Source: a virus. From it: a DNA stretch of 21,706 bases. Below are positions 5,754 to 12,100 of this stretch, one piece after another; within the stretch, counting starts at the first letter, position 1; each line of letters starts with the position of its first letter. The DNA is taken from positions 9,427-31,132 of the IMG/VR virus record IMGVR_UViG_3300001460_000040. The stretch is one strand, 5' to 3'. A model generated the notes under the pieces. That model saw only the letters and a program-made list of their open reading frames with translations, searched no databases and had not been told where the DNA came from. The translations under genes were made by a program, and so were the position numbers.

Positions 5754-6107
5754 CTATTTAATTCTTTTAACTTCACTGATTTCGTCCCTTTTATAAACTG
5801 TAAAATCAACCAGCAAATTATTGTTATGTATTTCCTTTTCTTTTTGTTCTAACTTTTTTAATAAGATAATTCTTTCCAATAACAAAGTTTTATCATCCTC
5901 TGTAAGATTTCTATGCTTTATTGGGTAATCGCCCCAATTTCTCATATTAACTTCTTTCTTTTGTTGGTCCTCTAATGTATTCCATTCTCGGATCTCAAAA
6001 TCAAACCGGCCACAACCTCTACAGCGTTTATCTCCAAACTGTGATGATGAGCAAATCCCCATACAAGGTGTGTCACTCAAACTAGTTGTATTTCCAAAAA
6101 TGTTCAT
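5754..6107 (-). CDS. DUF1289 domain protein
   Basis: This 117-aa protein has the DUF1289 signature: TPCMGICS with C15 and C19, CRGCGR with C29 and C32, then EIREWNTLEDQQKK (EI..W..l....). This four-cysteine module is common in short chromosomal proteins of proteobacteria and probably binds zinc or an iron-sulfur cluster; its function is not established. The extra C-terminal helix (ERIILLKKLEQKEKEI) is longer than in the usual stand-alone domain. A host-derived accessory gene is likely. It has its own upstream AT-rich region and a CAGGAGT ribosome site, so it may start a separate transcription unit. Confidence 0.85.
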   Translation of the reverse strand: MNIFGNTTSLSDTPCMGICSSSQFGDKRCRGCGRFDFEIREWNTLEDQQKKEVNMRNWGDYPIKHRNLTEDDKTLLLERIILLKKLEQKEKEIHNNNLLVDFTVYKRDEISEVKRIK

Positions 6108-6186
6108 ATCATTTATGGTTACTCCTGCTTTACAAGAATATTATATTTTATCAATACTAAAAGCAACTATGTGTTGCTAAATGTAA
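6108..6186 (-). promoter_or_regulatory. Hairpin and possible promoter before the DUF1289 gene
   Basis: On the minus strand AGCAAC-ACATA-GTTGCT forms a 6-bp hairpin followed by TTTTAG, a weak terminator for the preceding operon. It is followed by TATAAT with an upstream TTGCTT at a short 15-base spacing. A CAGGAGT ribosome site precedes the DUF1289 ATG. This is a plausible boundary between two early transcription units. Confidence 0.4.
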
Positions 6187-6510
6187 TTAAAACAATGTAC
6201 TTATCTTTTTTGTAGAAAGTTTATCTCCTTCTGGTAATTCTGGTACTGGCAGCCAATGAGTAATAATTCTTTCTGAATTTTCTAGATCCACATCGAATCC
6301 TGCACCGACTATGTATTCACAGAAATCTACAAAATGTTGCTCAAGGTGTCTGGCCCTTCCAGTGACAGCACCTAAGCAAACATAGATGCCCTCTTCGGTT
6401 GGCTGTTCTCTGTCGTAGTCTCTCCAATAAGGTGGTATGGAATGTATATAAACAACTTTAGCGTTTTTGAGATCGCAATCTGATGTATCTTTTGCTACTT
6501 TATTTTTCAT
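6187..6510 (-). CDS. DUF551-like small protein
   Basis: This 107-aa protein has a central PTEEGIYVCLGAV strand and a C-terminal ITHWLPVPELPEG. The latter resembles the closing motif of DUF551-like phage proteins (thW.plPepP), which often appear in early accessory regions with unknown function. The start overlaps the stop of the nuclease-like gene (ATGA). Assignment rests on the short C-terminal motif only. Confidence 0.62.
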   Translation of the reverse strand: MKNKVAKDTSDCDLKNAKVVYIHSIPPYWRDYDREQPTEEGIYVCLGAVTGRARHLEQHFVDFCEYIVGAGFDVDLENSERIITHWLPVPELPEGDKLSTKKISTLF

Positions 6511-6950
6511 GTTTCGTTTAACTTTTTAAATAAACTCACCGGAATATGTATGACCGGCTCTTGGTCCTGACTGTCCCTTTTTTGATTTCTACCTCCCCAA
6601 GTAATTTCAAAATCTATACTGGCTCTTGGGTCGTAAGTAAAATGCCAGATGCTTCCATCAGTGAATCCTACGGCTAAAACAAACTCTATGTTCATTTCGT
6701 CTTTGTACCGCTTTCCGTGCAACCATTTATTCAAAGAAAAATAAAGTGTTGGAAAAGTTTCTGGTGTATGTTTTCTGTTTTTAATTTCTAAAACAGCTAC
6801 CACTTTTTTCTTTCTACATAGTGCGAAATCTACATAATAAGATATCGGCAACTTATGGTAGTTAACTATATTCCAGCTTTTTAAACAACGCTCTGCAATA
6901 GTCAACTCTTCACTGATGTCTTGCTTTGTTTCGTATAGTTGTCTAGGCAT
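6507..6950 (-). CDS. Putative PD-(D/E)XK-fold nuclease
   Basis: This 147-aa protein has the core order of a PD-(D/E)XK nuclease: a conserved Asp in YYVDFAL (D41), then strand VVAVLEIKNRK with E55 and K57 (the ExK motif), then a helix containing aromatic residues. Size and position among early genes suit a Holliday-junction resolvase-like or DNA-repair nuclease. An alternative is a PD-(D/E)XK-fold protein acting on host DNA. The gene overlaps both neighbours by a few bases, indicating co-translation with its operon. Confidence 0.62.
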   Translation of the reverse strand: MPRQLYETKQDISEELTIAERCLKSWNIVNYHKLPISYYVDFALCRKKKVVAVLEIKNRKHTPETFPTLYFSLNKWLHGKRYKDEMNIEFVLAVGFTDGSIWHFTYDPRASIDFEITWGGRNQKRDSQDQEPVIHIPVSLFKKLNET

Positions 6951-7500
6951 TTGCAGTTTTGGGTATTAAATCCGCATCTTGTAATGGACCGTGTAAATGT
7001 AAGAGCATCTGATCGTGGTAATTGGCCAGCTCTTTAAAGATCCTTCGTTTATATCTGCTTAAGCTTGCTTCACTTTTATTAACTATTTCTTTTGCGTTTT
7101 TTCTAGAAATTAACCTTGGCAGACCTGAGTATTCTCTGACAAAGAACCAACAGGCTGTTGGGTGTAGTTTTAAATCTTCAGACAAGACATAGGATAAATT
7201 TAAACAGGCTAGTTCTTTACGTTCAGTTCTTTTAGTACCACAAAATTCACCTTCTTCTCTTTCTATATTGGGTAGCGTATAAACTGCGTCCATATAATTG
7301 ACCAGTTGCGTATTAAGATTTTTTTTACAGATTTTTATTGTAAAAGAAGCTTGTGCTATCAATTCTTCTGGTGATAGCCAACTAGGGTCTTTAGCATTTT
7401 TAATAGCGTCAGAAAATGCTGAAGAACTTTTGCAATTTGATTTTAGTTCCGCTGCATAGGAATTTGAAACGGCATGTATAACGTCTTTATAAATTGGCAT
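6943..7500 (-). CDS. Hypothetical protein, 185 aa, possible regulator
   Basis: I do not recognise the family with confidence. The protein is mainly helical. Residues ~128-165 (LPRLISRKNAKEIVNKSEASLSRYKRR in sense, written here only in part) look like a DNA-binding helix-turn-helix with a basic recognition helix SLSRYKRRIFKEL. That layout would suit a sigma-region-4-like or antiterminator-type late regulator. It sits in the early block upstream of the late operon's terminator. Role inferred; confidence in the gene itself is high. Confidence 0.7.
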   Translation of the reverse strand: MPIYKDVIHAVSNSYAAELKSNCKSSSAFSDAIKNAKDPSWLSPEELIAQASFTIKICKKNLNTQLVNYMDAVYTLPNIEREEGEFCGTKRTERKELACLNLSYVLSEDLKLHPTACWFFVREYSGLPRLISRKNAKEIVNKSEASLSRYKRRIFKELANYHDQMLLHLHGPLQDADLIPKTANA

Positions 7501-7510
7501 AAATTAAGAT

Positions 7511-7816
7511 TCATTGGTCAACCTCCTTGCTAATTTCCTCTATACTTATCCTTACACCGATTTGTTCACCTACTATCGGTTTTGCCATCCTAAAACTATA
7601 TACATCCTTAATAAGTTTTGTGTCTAATAAACTATCTATTACAGCTGCTAATAAATCGTTGTAATAATTAATTGGGTGAGATTCTTCCGATTCTATTGGT
7701 GTGACGGTAATTAATACCGGTTCTTCGAAAGATTCCATATTGTTAACTAAATCATCTAGACCCCAACCTTCTAGAGTAAAACCAATCTTTTTACCTACCA
7801 CTCTTCTAGATTTCAT
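7511..7816 (-). CDS. Hypothetical protein, 101 aa
   Basis: This is an alpha/beta protein with LITVTPIES, then NYYNDLLAAVIDSLLDTKLIKDV, then GVRISIEEI. The strand-helix-strand order with a D-rich helix recalls RusA-type resolvases (D.dNl.KavlDaL...~~dD), but the two key Asp motifs are degenerate here, so I do not assign that function. It overlaps the DUF3310 gene by 11 bases. Confidence 0.65.
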   Translation of the reverse strand: MKSRRVVGKKIGFTLEGWGLDDLVNNMESFEEPVLITVTPIESEESHPINYYNDLLAAVIDSLLDTKLIKDVYSFRMAKPIVGEQIGVRISIEEISKEVDQ

Positions 7817-8111
7817 CCTTTAATTTGTTTTGATAAAACTGTGCTTTTTCAATATCTTGTTTGTAATTACCTTTAGATCTCCTCCAGATATACTTAAGAG
7901 CATTACCTCGTAAATAACCTATGTACTCTTCTTTGGTTAACATTGATTTAATTGCGTCTATGCATTCAACACCACCTTGGTTAGCGTAATGTTCAGGATG
8001 ATTCACCATGTCCCAACCAGATTGTCCATTTAATTGGTTCTTTAATTGGCGGTCTTGCTCCGTCTTCCCAGAGTCCAGTAAAGACTGCTTGTGCAATTCT
8101 TGCTTTTTCAT
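7806..8111 (-). CDS. DUF3310 family protein (phage nucleotide-kinase-like)
   Basis: This 101-aa protein contains the diagnostic DUF3310 core from residue ~33: WDMVNHPEHYANQGG, VECIDAIKSM, YLRGNALKYIWR and DIEKAQFYQNKL. The family includes the phage T7 gp1.7-type nucleotide kinase, which phosphorylates dTMP/dGMP, so a role in nucleotide metabolism is reasonable. The first 32 residues precede the conserved core and overlap the upstream 98-aa gene by 119 bases. An internal start at M35 would give a minimal domain with no overlap, so the true start is uncertain. Confidence 0.88.
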   Translation of the reverse strand: MKKQELHKQSLLDSGKTEQDRQLKNQLNGQSGWDMVNHPEHYANQGGVECIDAIKSMLTKEEYIGYLRGNALKYIWRRSKGNYKQDIEKAQFYQNKLKDEI

Positions 8112-8289
8112 TTTGCTTTGTGTCTTTGCACCATTTTACAAACTGTACTAATCGTTTGGTTGGCCATATAAAATACATTCTTAAACATGTGTTTTCTTGT
8201 ATCTTCCTATTTGTAAAATCAACACGAGTTTCGTCTTTTGAAGCTCCCTTTGTACTGTATAAATCGTTTCTTTCATCCCAATTGCTCAC
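7993..8289 (-). CDS. Hypothetical protein, 98 aa (GTG start), long overlap with DUF3310 gene
   Basis: The frame starts at GTG overlapping the previous stop (GTGA). The N-terminal 60 residues are its own (SNWDERNDLYSTKG, then YFIWPTKRLVQFVKWC), and the last ~40 residues share DNA with the DUF3310 gene in another frame. The C-terminal part is Trp- and Pro-rich (KEPIKWTIWLGHGE). Function is unknown. The unique 5' half and coupled start support a gene, but the C-terminal end might be extended by chance. Confidence 0.6.
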   Translation of the reverse strand: MSNWDERNDLYSTKGASKDETRVDFTNRKIQENTCLRMYFIWPTKRLVQFVKWCKDTKQNEKARIAQAVFTGLWEDGARPPIKEPIKWTIWLGHGESS

Positions 8290-8636
8290 CTAAGTCTCAT
8301 TTCTTCTCTTTCGTAAGCACGTTGAGATATTTCTTCTTCATGTTTCATCTTAAATTCTTCTAGCTCTAACTTAGACGCTTCAACTTTAAATGCAGCTAAA
8401 TCTACATTCATTTCATTTGTAGTAATTTCTTCATCTGCATCACATCTAGTCTCTAGTTCTGCTTGTGTAATTTTGTCGTTAGATTCGTATTTAACTTTCA
8501 TCTTGAACTGTGCTTTTCGCATTTTGTGTAATCTTTTTATTTCAGCTAAATTGATGTTGGCTTCTTTTTTGTTTTCTCTAAGCTTTTTGTGTAAATCCCA
8601 CTTACCCTCTTTTTGTTCTTCGCTTGGATTGATCAT
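8286..8636 (-). CDS. Coiled-coil protein, 116 aa, downstream of the O-like gene
   Basis: Almost all of this protein is charged helix (KLRENKKEANINLAEIKRL, then AAFKVEASKLELEEFKMKHEEE), a predicted long coiled coil without known motifs. It follows the replication initiator with overlapping stop and start (TAATG). In lambda the P helicase loader takes this place, but nothing here resembles P or DnaC, so the function stays open. It may be a structural partner of the initiator. Confidence 0.72.
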   Translation of the reverse strand: MINPSEEQKEGKWDLHKKLRENKKEANINLAEIKRLHKMRKAQFKMKVKYESNDKITQAELETRCDADEEITTNEMNVDLAAFKVEASKLELEEFKMKHEEEISQRAYEREEMRLR

Positions 8637-9529
8637 TAAAAATTATATTTCTTACCTAATTTGGCAAACTTGCTTTTTATGTTTGGATCTTTGACTAATA
8701 CCTTTTCTTTTCTTTCTTCTATCTGCCAATGTGTAGAAACTCTTTTTTGGTTCTGCTCATCTAACACATCTTTATCTTTGGCCCACTGTGGTCTGTTATC
8801 AGGTTTATTAGTTTTAGTCAGGGTGTGTTTAGAACGTATCTGTTCTTCTGTGAGATCTTCATAATCCTCAAACTCTCTTTGGTGTAAAAATGTTTTAGCA
8901 TGTTTTATGTATTGCTGTTCTGTGTTTTCTAGGTCAACATCTAGTGCAAATCTTTGCGTAGTTTCTAGTATGAACTCGGCACTATATTCTTTCCTTGCCT
9001 GTATATATTTCTTATATGCTTCATGTTTATCTTTCTTCTTTGGATACACTGACCAAAACTCACTAAAGTCCTCACTATATTTATTAGTTTTCTTTCTTTC
9101 TTTTATGGTTGTCGTTTTGACAACTTTTTGTTGTCGTTTTGACAACTCAGTTGTCGTTTTGACAACCGTTTTGTTCCATCTAAAATAATCTTTCTGTATA
9201 CCTAATTCTCCTTCTGGGTAACTAGGGTCCTTTTTGTGATAATCAATAATGCAATCCATATTTTTTAATTGCTTTAATGTTTTACTCACAGCAGATTTCT
9301 CAAGATCAGTCATCTTGCAAATATATTCGTTTCTAAGATAAGTGTGTGTTTTGTGATAACCATATGTTTTTCTCATAATGGCTAACATGATTTTTAACTG
9401 CCTGCTAGTAAATGGAAACTGTATAATTTTGTCTATAAGCTCGTTAGCAAAACTGGTGTATCCATTTTCTAATTGTGGCGATGCAGTCTGTGCTGTAGCA
9501 ACAATTTTCATCAAATTTTGTTTACCCAT
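8636..9529 (-). CDS. Lambda O-like replication initiator with origin inside the gene
   Basis: This 297-aa protein has the Rep_O-type winged helix at residues ~20-110: ENGYTSFANELIDKII, SRQLKIMLAIMRKTYGYHK, then CKMTDLEKSAVSKTLKQL. The centre is low-complexity (VVKTTT...KTTT) because it is encoded by the iterons. A second conserved part around residues 155-185 (FSEFWSVYPKKKDKHEAYKKY) is the FW..YP.K..K..A motif of many phage replication proteins, thought to contact host replication proteins. O binds the iterons and recruits the helicase loader and helicase. The start has a strong GAGGAG site, and a TTGACA-type promoter lies just upstream. No helicase gene is seen in this window. Confidence 0.92.
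   Translation of the reverse strand: MGKQNLMKIVATAQTASPQLENGYTSFANELIDKIIQFPFTSRQLKIMLAIMRKTYGYHKTHTYLRNEYICKMTDLEKSAVSKTLKQLKNMDCIIDYHKKDPSYPEGELGIQKDYFRWNKTVVKTTTELSKRQQKVVKTTTIKERKKTNKYSEDFSEFWSVYPKKKDKHEAYKKYIQARKEYSAEFILETTQRFALDVDLENTEQQYIKHAKTFLHQREFEDYEDLTEEQIRSKHTLTKTNKPDNRPQWAKDKDVLDEQNQKRVSTHWQIEERKEKVLVKDPNIKSKFAKLGKKYNF
9108..9166. other. Putative replication origin: three 17-bp iterons
   Basis: Three identical copies of GTTGTCGTTTTGACAAC (GTTGTC/GACAAC arms, 5-base centre) lie at 9108-9124, 9130-9146 and 9150-9166, spaced 22 and 20 bp, about two helical turns. An AT-rich, purine-biased stretch adjoins them toward lower coordinates. They lie inside the O-like gene, the same position as the lambda origin, where O binds iterons beside an AT-rich region. 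The middle copy is read in a different frame from the outer two, so the conserved object is the DNA and not the peptide. Confidence 0.8.
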
Positions 9530-9546
9530 AGTATCTCCTCAAAGCA

Positions 9547-9576
9547 ATACTACAGCTTCTCTGGAATATTTGTCAA
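9547..9576 (-). promoter_or_regulatory. Leftward early promoter for the replication operon
   Basis: On the minus strand TTGACA (9571-9576) is followed after 18 bases by TAGTAT (9547-9552), a near-consensus sigma-70 promoter pointing to the O-like gene. The ATG lies about 18 bases downstream of the -10. A palindrome (9579-9591) directly abuts the -35 element and is a likely operator. Confidence 0.72.
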
Positions 9577-9578
9577 CA

Positions 9579-9600
9579 GTTACAACGTAACCTACTTAGC
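9579..9600. promoter_or_regulatory. Operator-like palindrome between divergent promoters
   Basis: GTTAC-AAC-GTAAC (9579-9591) is an inverted repeat with a 3-base centre. It and the following CTACTTAG match the operator at the other early promoter (minus strand, 5600-5618) at 16 of 19 positions over TACAA[A/C]GTA..CTACTTAG. Its location between the leftward TTGACA and the rightward TATAAT suits repression of both promoters by the adjacent HTH protein. Confidence 0.55.
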
Positions 9601-9617
9601 TGGAACATTAAAATTTG

Positions 9618-9659
9618 TATAATCGTTCTATAAGTGATACTGTCTTTATTGTTATATTT
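9618..9659 (+). promoter_or_regulatory. Rightward promoter region of the repressor gene
   Basis: TATAAT at 9618-9623 is a perfect -10 hexamer. The -35 area overlaps the operator at 9579-9600, so no good TTGACA is visible and autoregulation is likely. The downstream sequence 9637-9659, starting ATACTGTCT, matches 10770-10792 at 20 of 23 positions by eye. The leader to the repressor ATG is about 75 bases and ends in a good GAGGAAAA site. Confidence 0.5.
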
Positions 9660-9703
9660 ATTAAGTCTCCAAAGTTAGTAAATAGATAGTTACGAGGAAA
9701 ACT

Positions 9704-10141
9704 ATGAACGAAAAAAAGAATCATAATTATAATTATGAATTTGCAGATAGACTGCACCAAGCACTAGATCATAAAGGGTATGATCGTTTTAAAAGAACTA
9801 GATTAATTGCAGATAAATTGCATCTAACTACATCGCCAGTATCAAAATGGCTTAATGGCCACACTAAACCTTTGCCAAACAGATTAGAACAATTATGTGA
9901 TGCATTTCAAATTAACAGTGCTTTTTTGATAACCGGAACAGGACCCATAGATTTAATAGAGGATGAATTAAGTATAAATTCAGATTTATTAGAAGAATGT
10001 ATTGATGAAGTTTATAAGCAATTAGAAGGAAAATCTAAAGAGAAAATTGCTCAAGTAATAGCAGAGCTTTACACAGTATCGGCAGAACAAGGCACTTTAG
10101 ATCGTAAGGCTTTCAACAGACTAATTAAATTAGTTAGCTAA
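9704..10141 (+). CDS. HTH-type phage repressor without peptidase domain
   Basis: This 145-aa protein has a helix-turn-helix at about residues 29-58 (TRLIADKLHLTTSPVSKWLNGH) followed by LPNRLEQLCDAFQI, a typical XRE/CI-like domain. The C-terminal half is helical (SDLLEECIDEVYKQLE, then IAQVIAELYTV) and probably dimerises. There is no S24-type autocleavage module, so induction would not go by RecA-driven self-cleavage as in lambda CI. It is transcribed away from the replication operon, and its gene is followed 3 bases later by a winged-helix protein gene. CI-type lysogeny repressor is the best guess. Confidence 0.82.
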   Translation: MNEKKNHNYNYEFADRLHQALDHKGYDRFKRTRLIADKLHLTTSPVSKWLNGHTKPLPNRLEQLCDAFQINSAFLITGTGPIDLIEDELSINSDLLEECIDEVYKQLEGKSKEKIAQVIAELYTVSAEQGTLDRKAFNRLIKLVS

Positions 10142-10144
10142 CAA

Positions 10145-10702
10145 ATGAGAATAAAGGATTTTAGATCTTTAGCAGAAGCTGAAGTAATGACTTATAAGCA
10201 TTATCTAAATGCGCCACATCAAGACAAAGAATGGTTTAATTATTTTTTAAACGATTTCAAAGGGTATAGGTTTTTCACAGTATTTTTAATGGCTGAAGCT
10301 AAAGGTGTTGCTGTTAAAATAAACGATATCTTTTCTGTTTTTGACATTAAAAAAGATGTTGGTGAAGAATTAATTAAAAAAAAAATACAAGATGGTGTTC
10401 GAAAAGAAATAATACATCGACACACATGTGATGAAGATAAAAGGACAAAACAATATCATTTAAATGATGATTTGATTATTGAGATAGGCGAATATTTATC
10501 TTACGCACAAGAACTAAGGACGCTTAATATTCTTGATGCCTTTGAAGATATTTATTCAACGAATATAATTAAATCTTTTCATACCCTTTTCGCTCCAAGA
10601 TTTGGAGAACAAATATCAAGAAATATAATTCGCACACTTACCTCTGCATCTCCTAAAGACAACGTCTTTGAAAAAAAAGCTATACCTTTAAAGTCAAAAT
10701 AA
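10145..10702 (+). CDS. Winged-helix protein co-transcribed with the repressor
   Basis: This 185-aa protein's residues ~45-115 look like a MarR-type winged helix: VAVKINDIFSVFDIKKDVGEELIKKKIQDG, then HTCDEDKRTKQYHLNDD, in which DKRTK.Y.L. resembles the wing. The N-terminal helix and C-terminal helices would form the dimer interface. It begins 3 bases after the repressor stop, so both are made together. An array of palindromic repeats starts right after it. A co-repressor, an anti-repressor or a lysis-lysogeny switch partner are all possible. Confidence 0.72.
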   Translation: MRIKDFRSLAEAEVMTYKHYLNAPHQDKEWFNYFLNDFKGYRFFTVFLMAEAKGVAVKINDIFSVFDIKKDVGEELIKKKIQDGVRKEIIHRHTCDEDKRTKQYHLNDDLIIEIGEYLSYAQELRTLNILDAFEDIYSTNIIKSFHTLFAPRFGEQISRNIIRTLTSASPKDNVFEKKAIPLKSK

Positions 10703-10703
10703 A

Positions 10704-10752
10704 AATTTACAAGTAAAAATTTACAAGTAAAAATTTACAAGTAAAAATTTAC
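10704..10752. repeat. Array of 14-bp palindromic repeats, putative operator cluster
   Basis: TTTACAAGTAAA (TTTAC/GTAAA arms, 2-base centre) occurs at 10706-10717, 10720-10731 and 10734-10745, in exact 14-bp tandem period, followed by a half copy TTTAC at 10748-10752. The array begins within 3 bases of the winged-helix stop and precedes the rightward genes. Three and a half palindromic sites in register resemble a cooperative repressor-binding operator. Iterons for a second origin are an alternative. Confidence 0.72.
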
Positions 10753-10765
10753 TTCAAATTGTACT

Positions 10766-10792
10766 AGACATACTGTCTGTATTATTTTATTT
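10766..10792 (+). promoter_or_regulatory. Palindrome and AT-rich promoter-like element
   Basis: AGACA-TAC-TGTCT (10766-10778) is a perfect 5-bp-arm inverted repeat just after the 14-bp array. It sits within TTGTAC / TATTAT promoter-like hexamers with a poor 15-base spacing, and the AT-rich TATTTT region further down is a second choice. Bases 10770-10792 match the repressor leader 9637-9659 at 20 of 23. It probably drives the 40-aa gene and the recombination operon. Confidence 0.45.
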
Positions 10793-10800
10793 TTTTATCT

Positions 10801-10923
10801 ATGAGTTACGATCTTAAAAGAAGAAAAAATAACAAGGAAGAGATTTTTGAAATAAGAAAAATGGCTATACAGTTGATACAAGAAAGAAATGACTGTAATA
10901 ACACGTTTAATCATTCCAAATAA
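10801..10923 (+). CDS. Hypothetical basic protein, 40 aa
   Basis: A 40-codon frame starts MSYDLKRRKNNKEEIFEIRK, continues with helix MAIQLIQER and ends NHSK. It is basic and probably helical. The ATG lies just downstream of a promoter-like region with no clear ribosome site, so it may be leaderless or an artefact. Position directly after the operator array is where lambda-like phages place a Cro or early regulator, but no HTH is visible. Confidence 0.5.
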   Translation: MSYDLKRRKNNKEEIFEIRKMAIQLIQERNDCNNTFNHSK

Positions 10924-10941
10924 ATAAATTTCCACAAAGCA

Positions 10942-10968
10942 TTGATTTGTGTAGTTTCATGTTATAAG
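10942..10968 (+). promoter_or_regulatory. Weak candidate promoter before the recombination operon
   Basis: TTGATT (10942-10947) is followed by TATAAG (10963-10968) at 15 bases, shorter than ideal. The TATAAGAT core equals that of the other early promoter (5597-5602 on minus). It points to the 110-aa gene and onward. Confidence 0.35.
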
Positions 10969-10999
10969 ATGTTGTTAAATATATCAAAACGTATATTAA

Positions 11000-11332
11000 A
11001 TGATGTTAAACAACACTATATATAACAACAAAATTAACGAAGCCGTTGATAGCGGAATAACAGATTTTGTTAGTTTAGACCTAGAAGTAAAACAAAGATT
11101 AATTAAAGCAGCATTTTTAAATCAAGATTCTTTACAAAGAAAAGATTTAATTAAAGAGGCGCTTCAACAAGACTCTGTAGTTTTATTGATAGAGTCGCTA
11201 ATTAGGACCAATGGTAACGATAGTATTGATACTTCTGCCCTACTTATAGAAGAGTGTTTACATTTTATTAAAATGCAATTAGCTGAACAAGCTGATGCTG
11301 ATATACATAAAAGATGTAAGGAAAATAACTAG
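11000..11332 (+). CDS. Hypothetical protein, 110 aa, heads the recombination operon
   Basis: An all-helical protein (INEAVDSGITDFVSLDLEVKQRLIKAAFL, only partly quoted) with Leu/Ile-rich amphipathic stretches and a charged C-terminus. No family recognised. ATG at 11000 or 11003 are equally possible, since no clear ribosome site is present. It precedes the ERF gene by 18 bases and is presumably co-expressed; an early accessory role is likely but unproven. Confidence 0.68.
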   Translation: MMLNNTIYNNKINEAVDSGITDFVSLDLEVKQRLIKAAFLNQDSLQRKDLIKEALQQDSVVLLIESLIRTNGNDSIDTSALLIEECLHFIKMQLAEQADADIHKRCKENN

Positions 11333-11350
11333 GAAAATGAGGAGTGCAAT

Positions 11351-12100
11351 ATGGCTAATCAACGTCACGCAGTTACAGAAACTAAAACAACTAAAGTTCC
11401 TGTTCAAAAAGCTAACGGTTCTGCTAAGAAAGTAATCAAAGCAGAAACACAAAATACCATCCCTGAAGATAAACAAACTCACGTATCAATATCAGGAAAA
11501 AGTTATGAGTTAGTCTCTAGCAGAAAAGTACGTGCTAGGACTGATAACCCTGATTGGCGATACATAACTGAAAGAATAGACAGAAACGATCCATCAATGG
11601 TTGAGTTTGTTTGCTATATAGTAAAAGGAAAGTTCAAGTGGGATGAATATGGTCAAATAGTTGGTGATGTGATTGCAACTGGATACGCAGAAGAAAATCG
11701 TGACTCTAGCAGAATCAATAAAACATCAGCAGTTGAAAACGCAGAAACCTCGTCAATAGGAAGAGCATTAGAATCAGCAGGTTATGGCACTGGCCCATCA
11801 GCTGACGAAATAAAAGTTGCTATAGATGATCCTATCCAACAACTTAGAGAAGTAATAAAACAATATCTCAAAGAAAATAAAGATGCATTAATGGGGCATT
11901 TAGATATTGGCGGTGAAGGCGGTAGATTTCAAGACTTTAATCATTATTTAGAGTATTGCGAATTAGGTGATGGCAAAGCATACAGGTCATTAACAGAAGT
12001 AAATCAAGTAGGTCCATTAACTAACTTGTTAGGAAAACTTTTTATGGCTGTACAGTCAAGAACAGAATTTTTAACACAAGTTAAAACTACAAAAAAATGA
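11351..12100 (+). CDS. erf: ERF-type single-strand annealing protein
   Basis: This 249-aa protein belongs to the ERF superfamily of phage recombinases, which anneal complementary single strands. The core is at residues ~50-145: SISGKSYELV, FVCYIVKGKF, DVIATGYAEE and AVENAETSSIGRALESAGYG. The last motif (..ENaeTSaiGRaLa.~Gyg) is the family signature. The C-terminal ~100 residues are helical. It overlaps the exonuclease gene by 4 bases (ATGA), the expected annealase-exonuclease pair, acting on ends processed by YqaJ. It starts with a good GAGGAG site. Confidence 0.9.
   Translation: MANQRHAVTETKTTKVPVQKANGSAKKVIKAETQNTIPEDKQTHVSISGKSYELVSSRKVRARTDNPDWRYITERIDRNDPSMVEFVCYIVKGKFKWDEYGQIVGDVIATGYAEENRDSSRINKTSAVENAETSSIGRALESAGYGTGPSADEIKVAIDDPIQQLREVIKQYLKENKDALMGHLDIGGEGGRFQDFNHYLEYCELGDGKAYRSLTEVNQVGPLTNLLGKLFMAVQSRTEFLTQVKTTKK

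Noticed and set aside
7511-7816. RusA-type Holliday junction resolvase
   Set aside because: Strand-helix-strand order is similar but the key Asp motifs are not present in the expected places; left as hypothetical.
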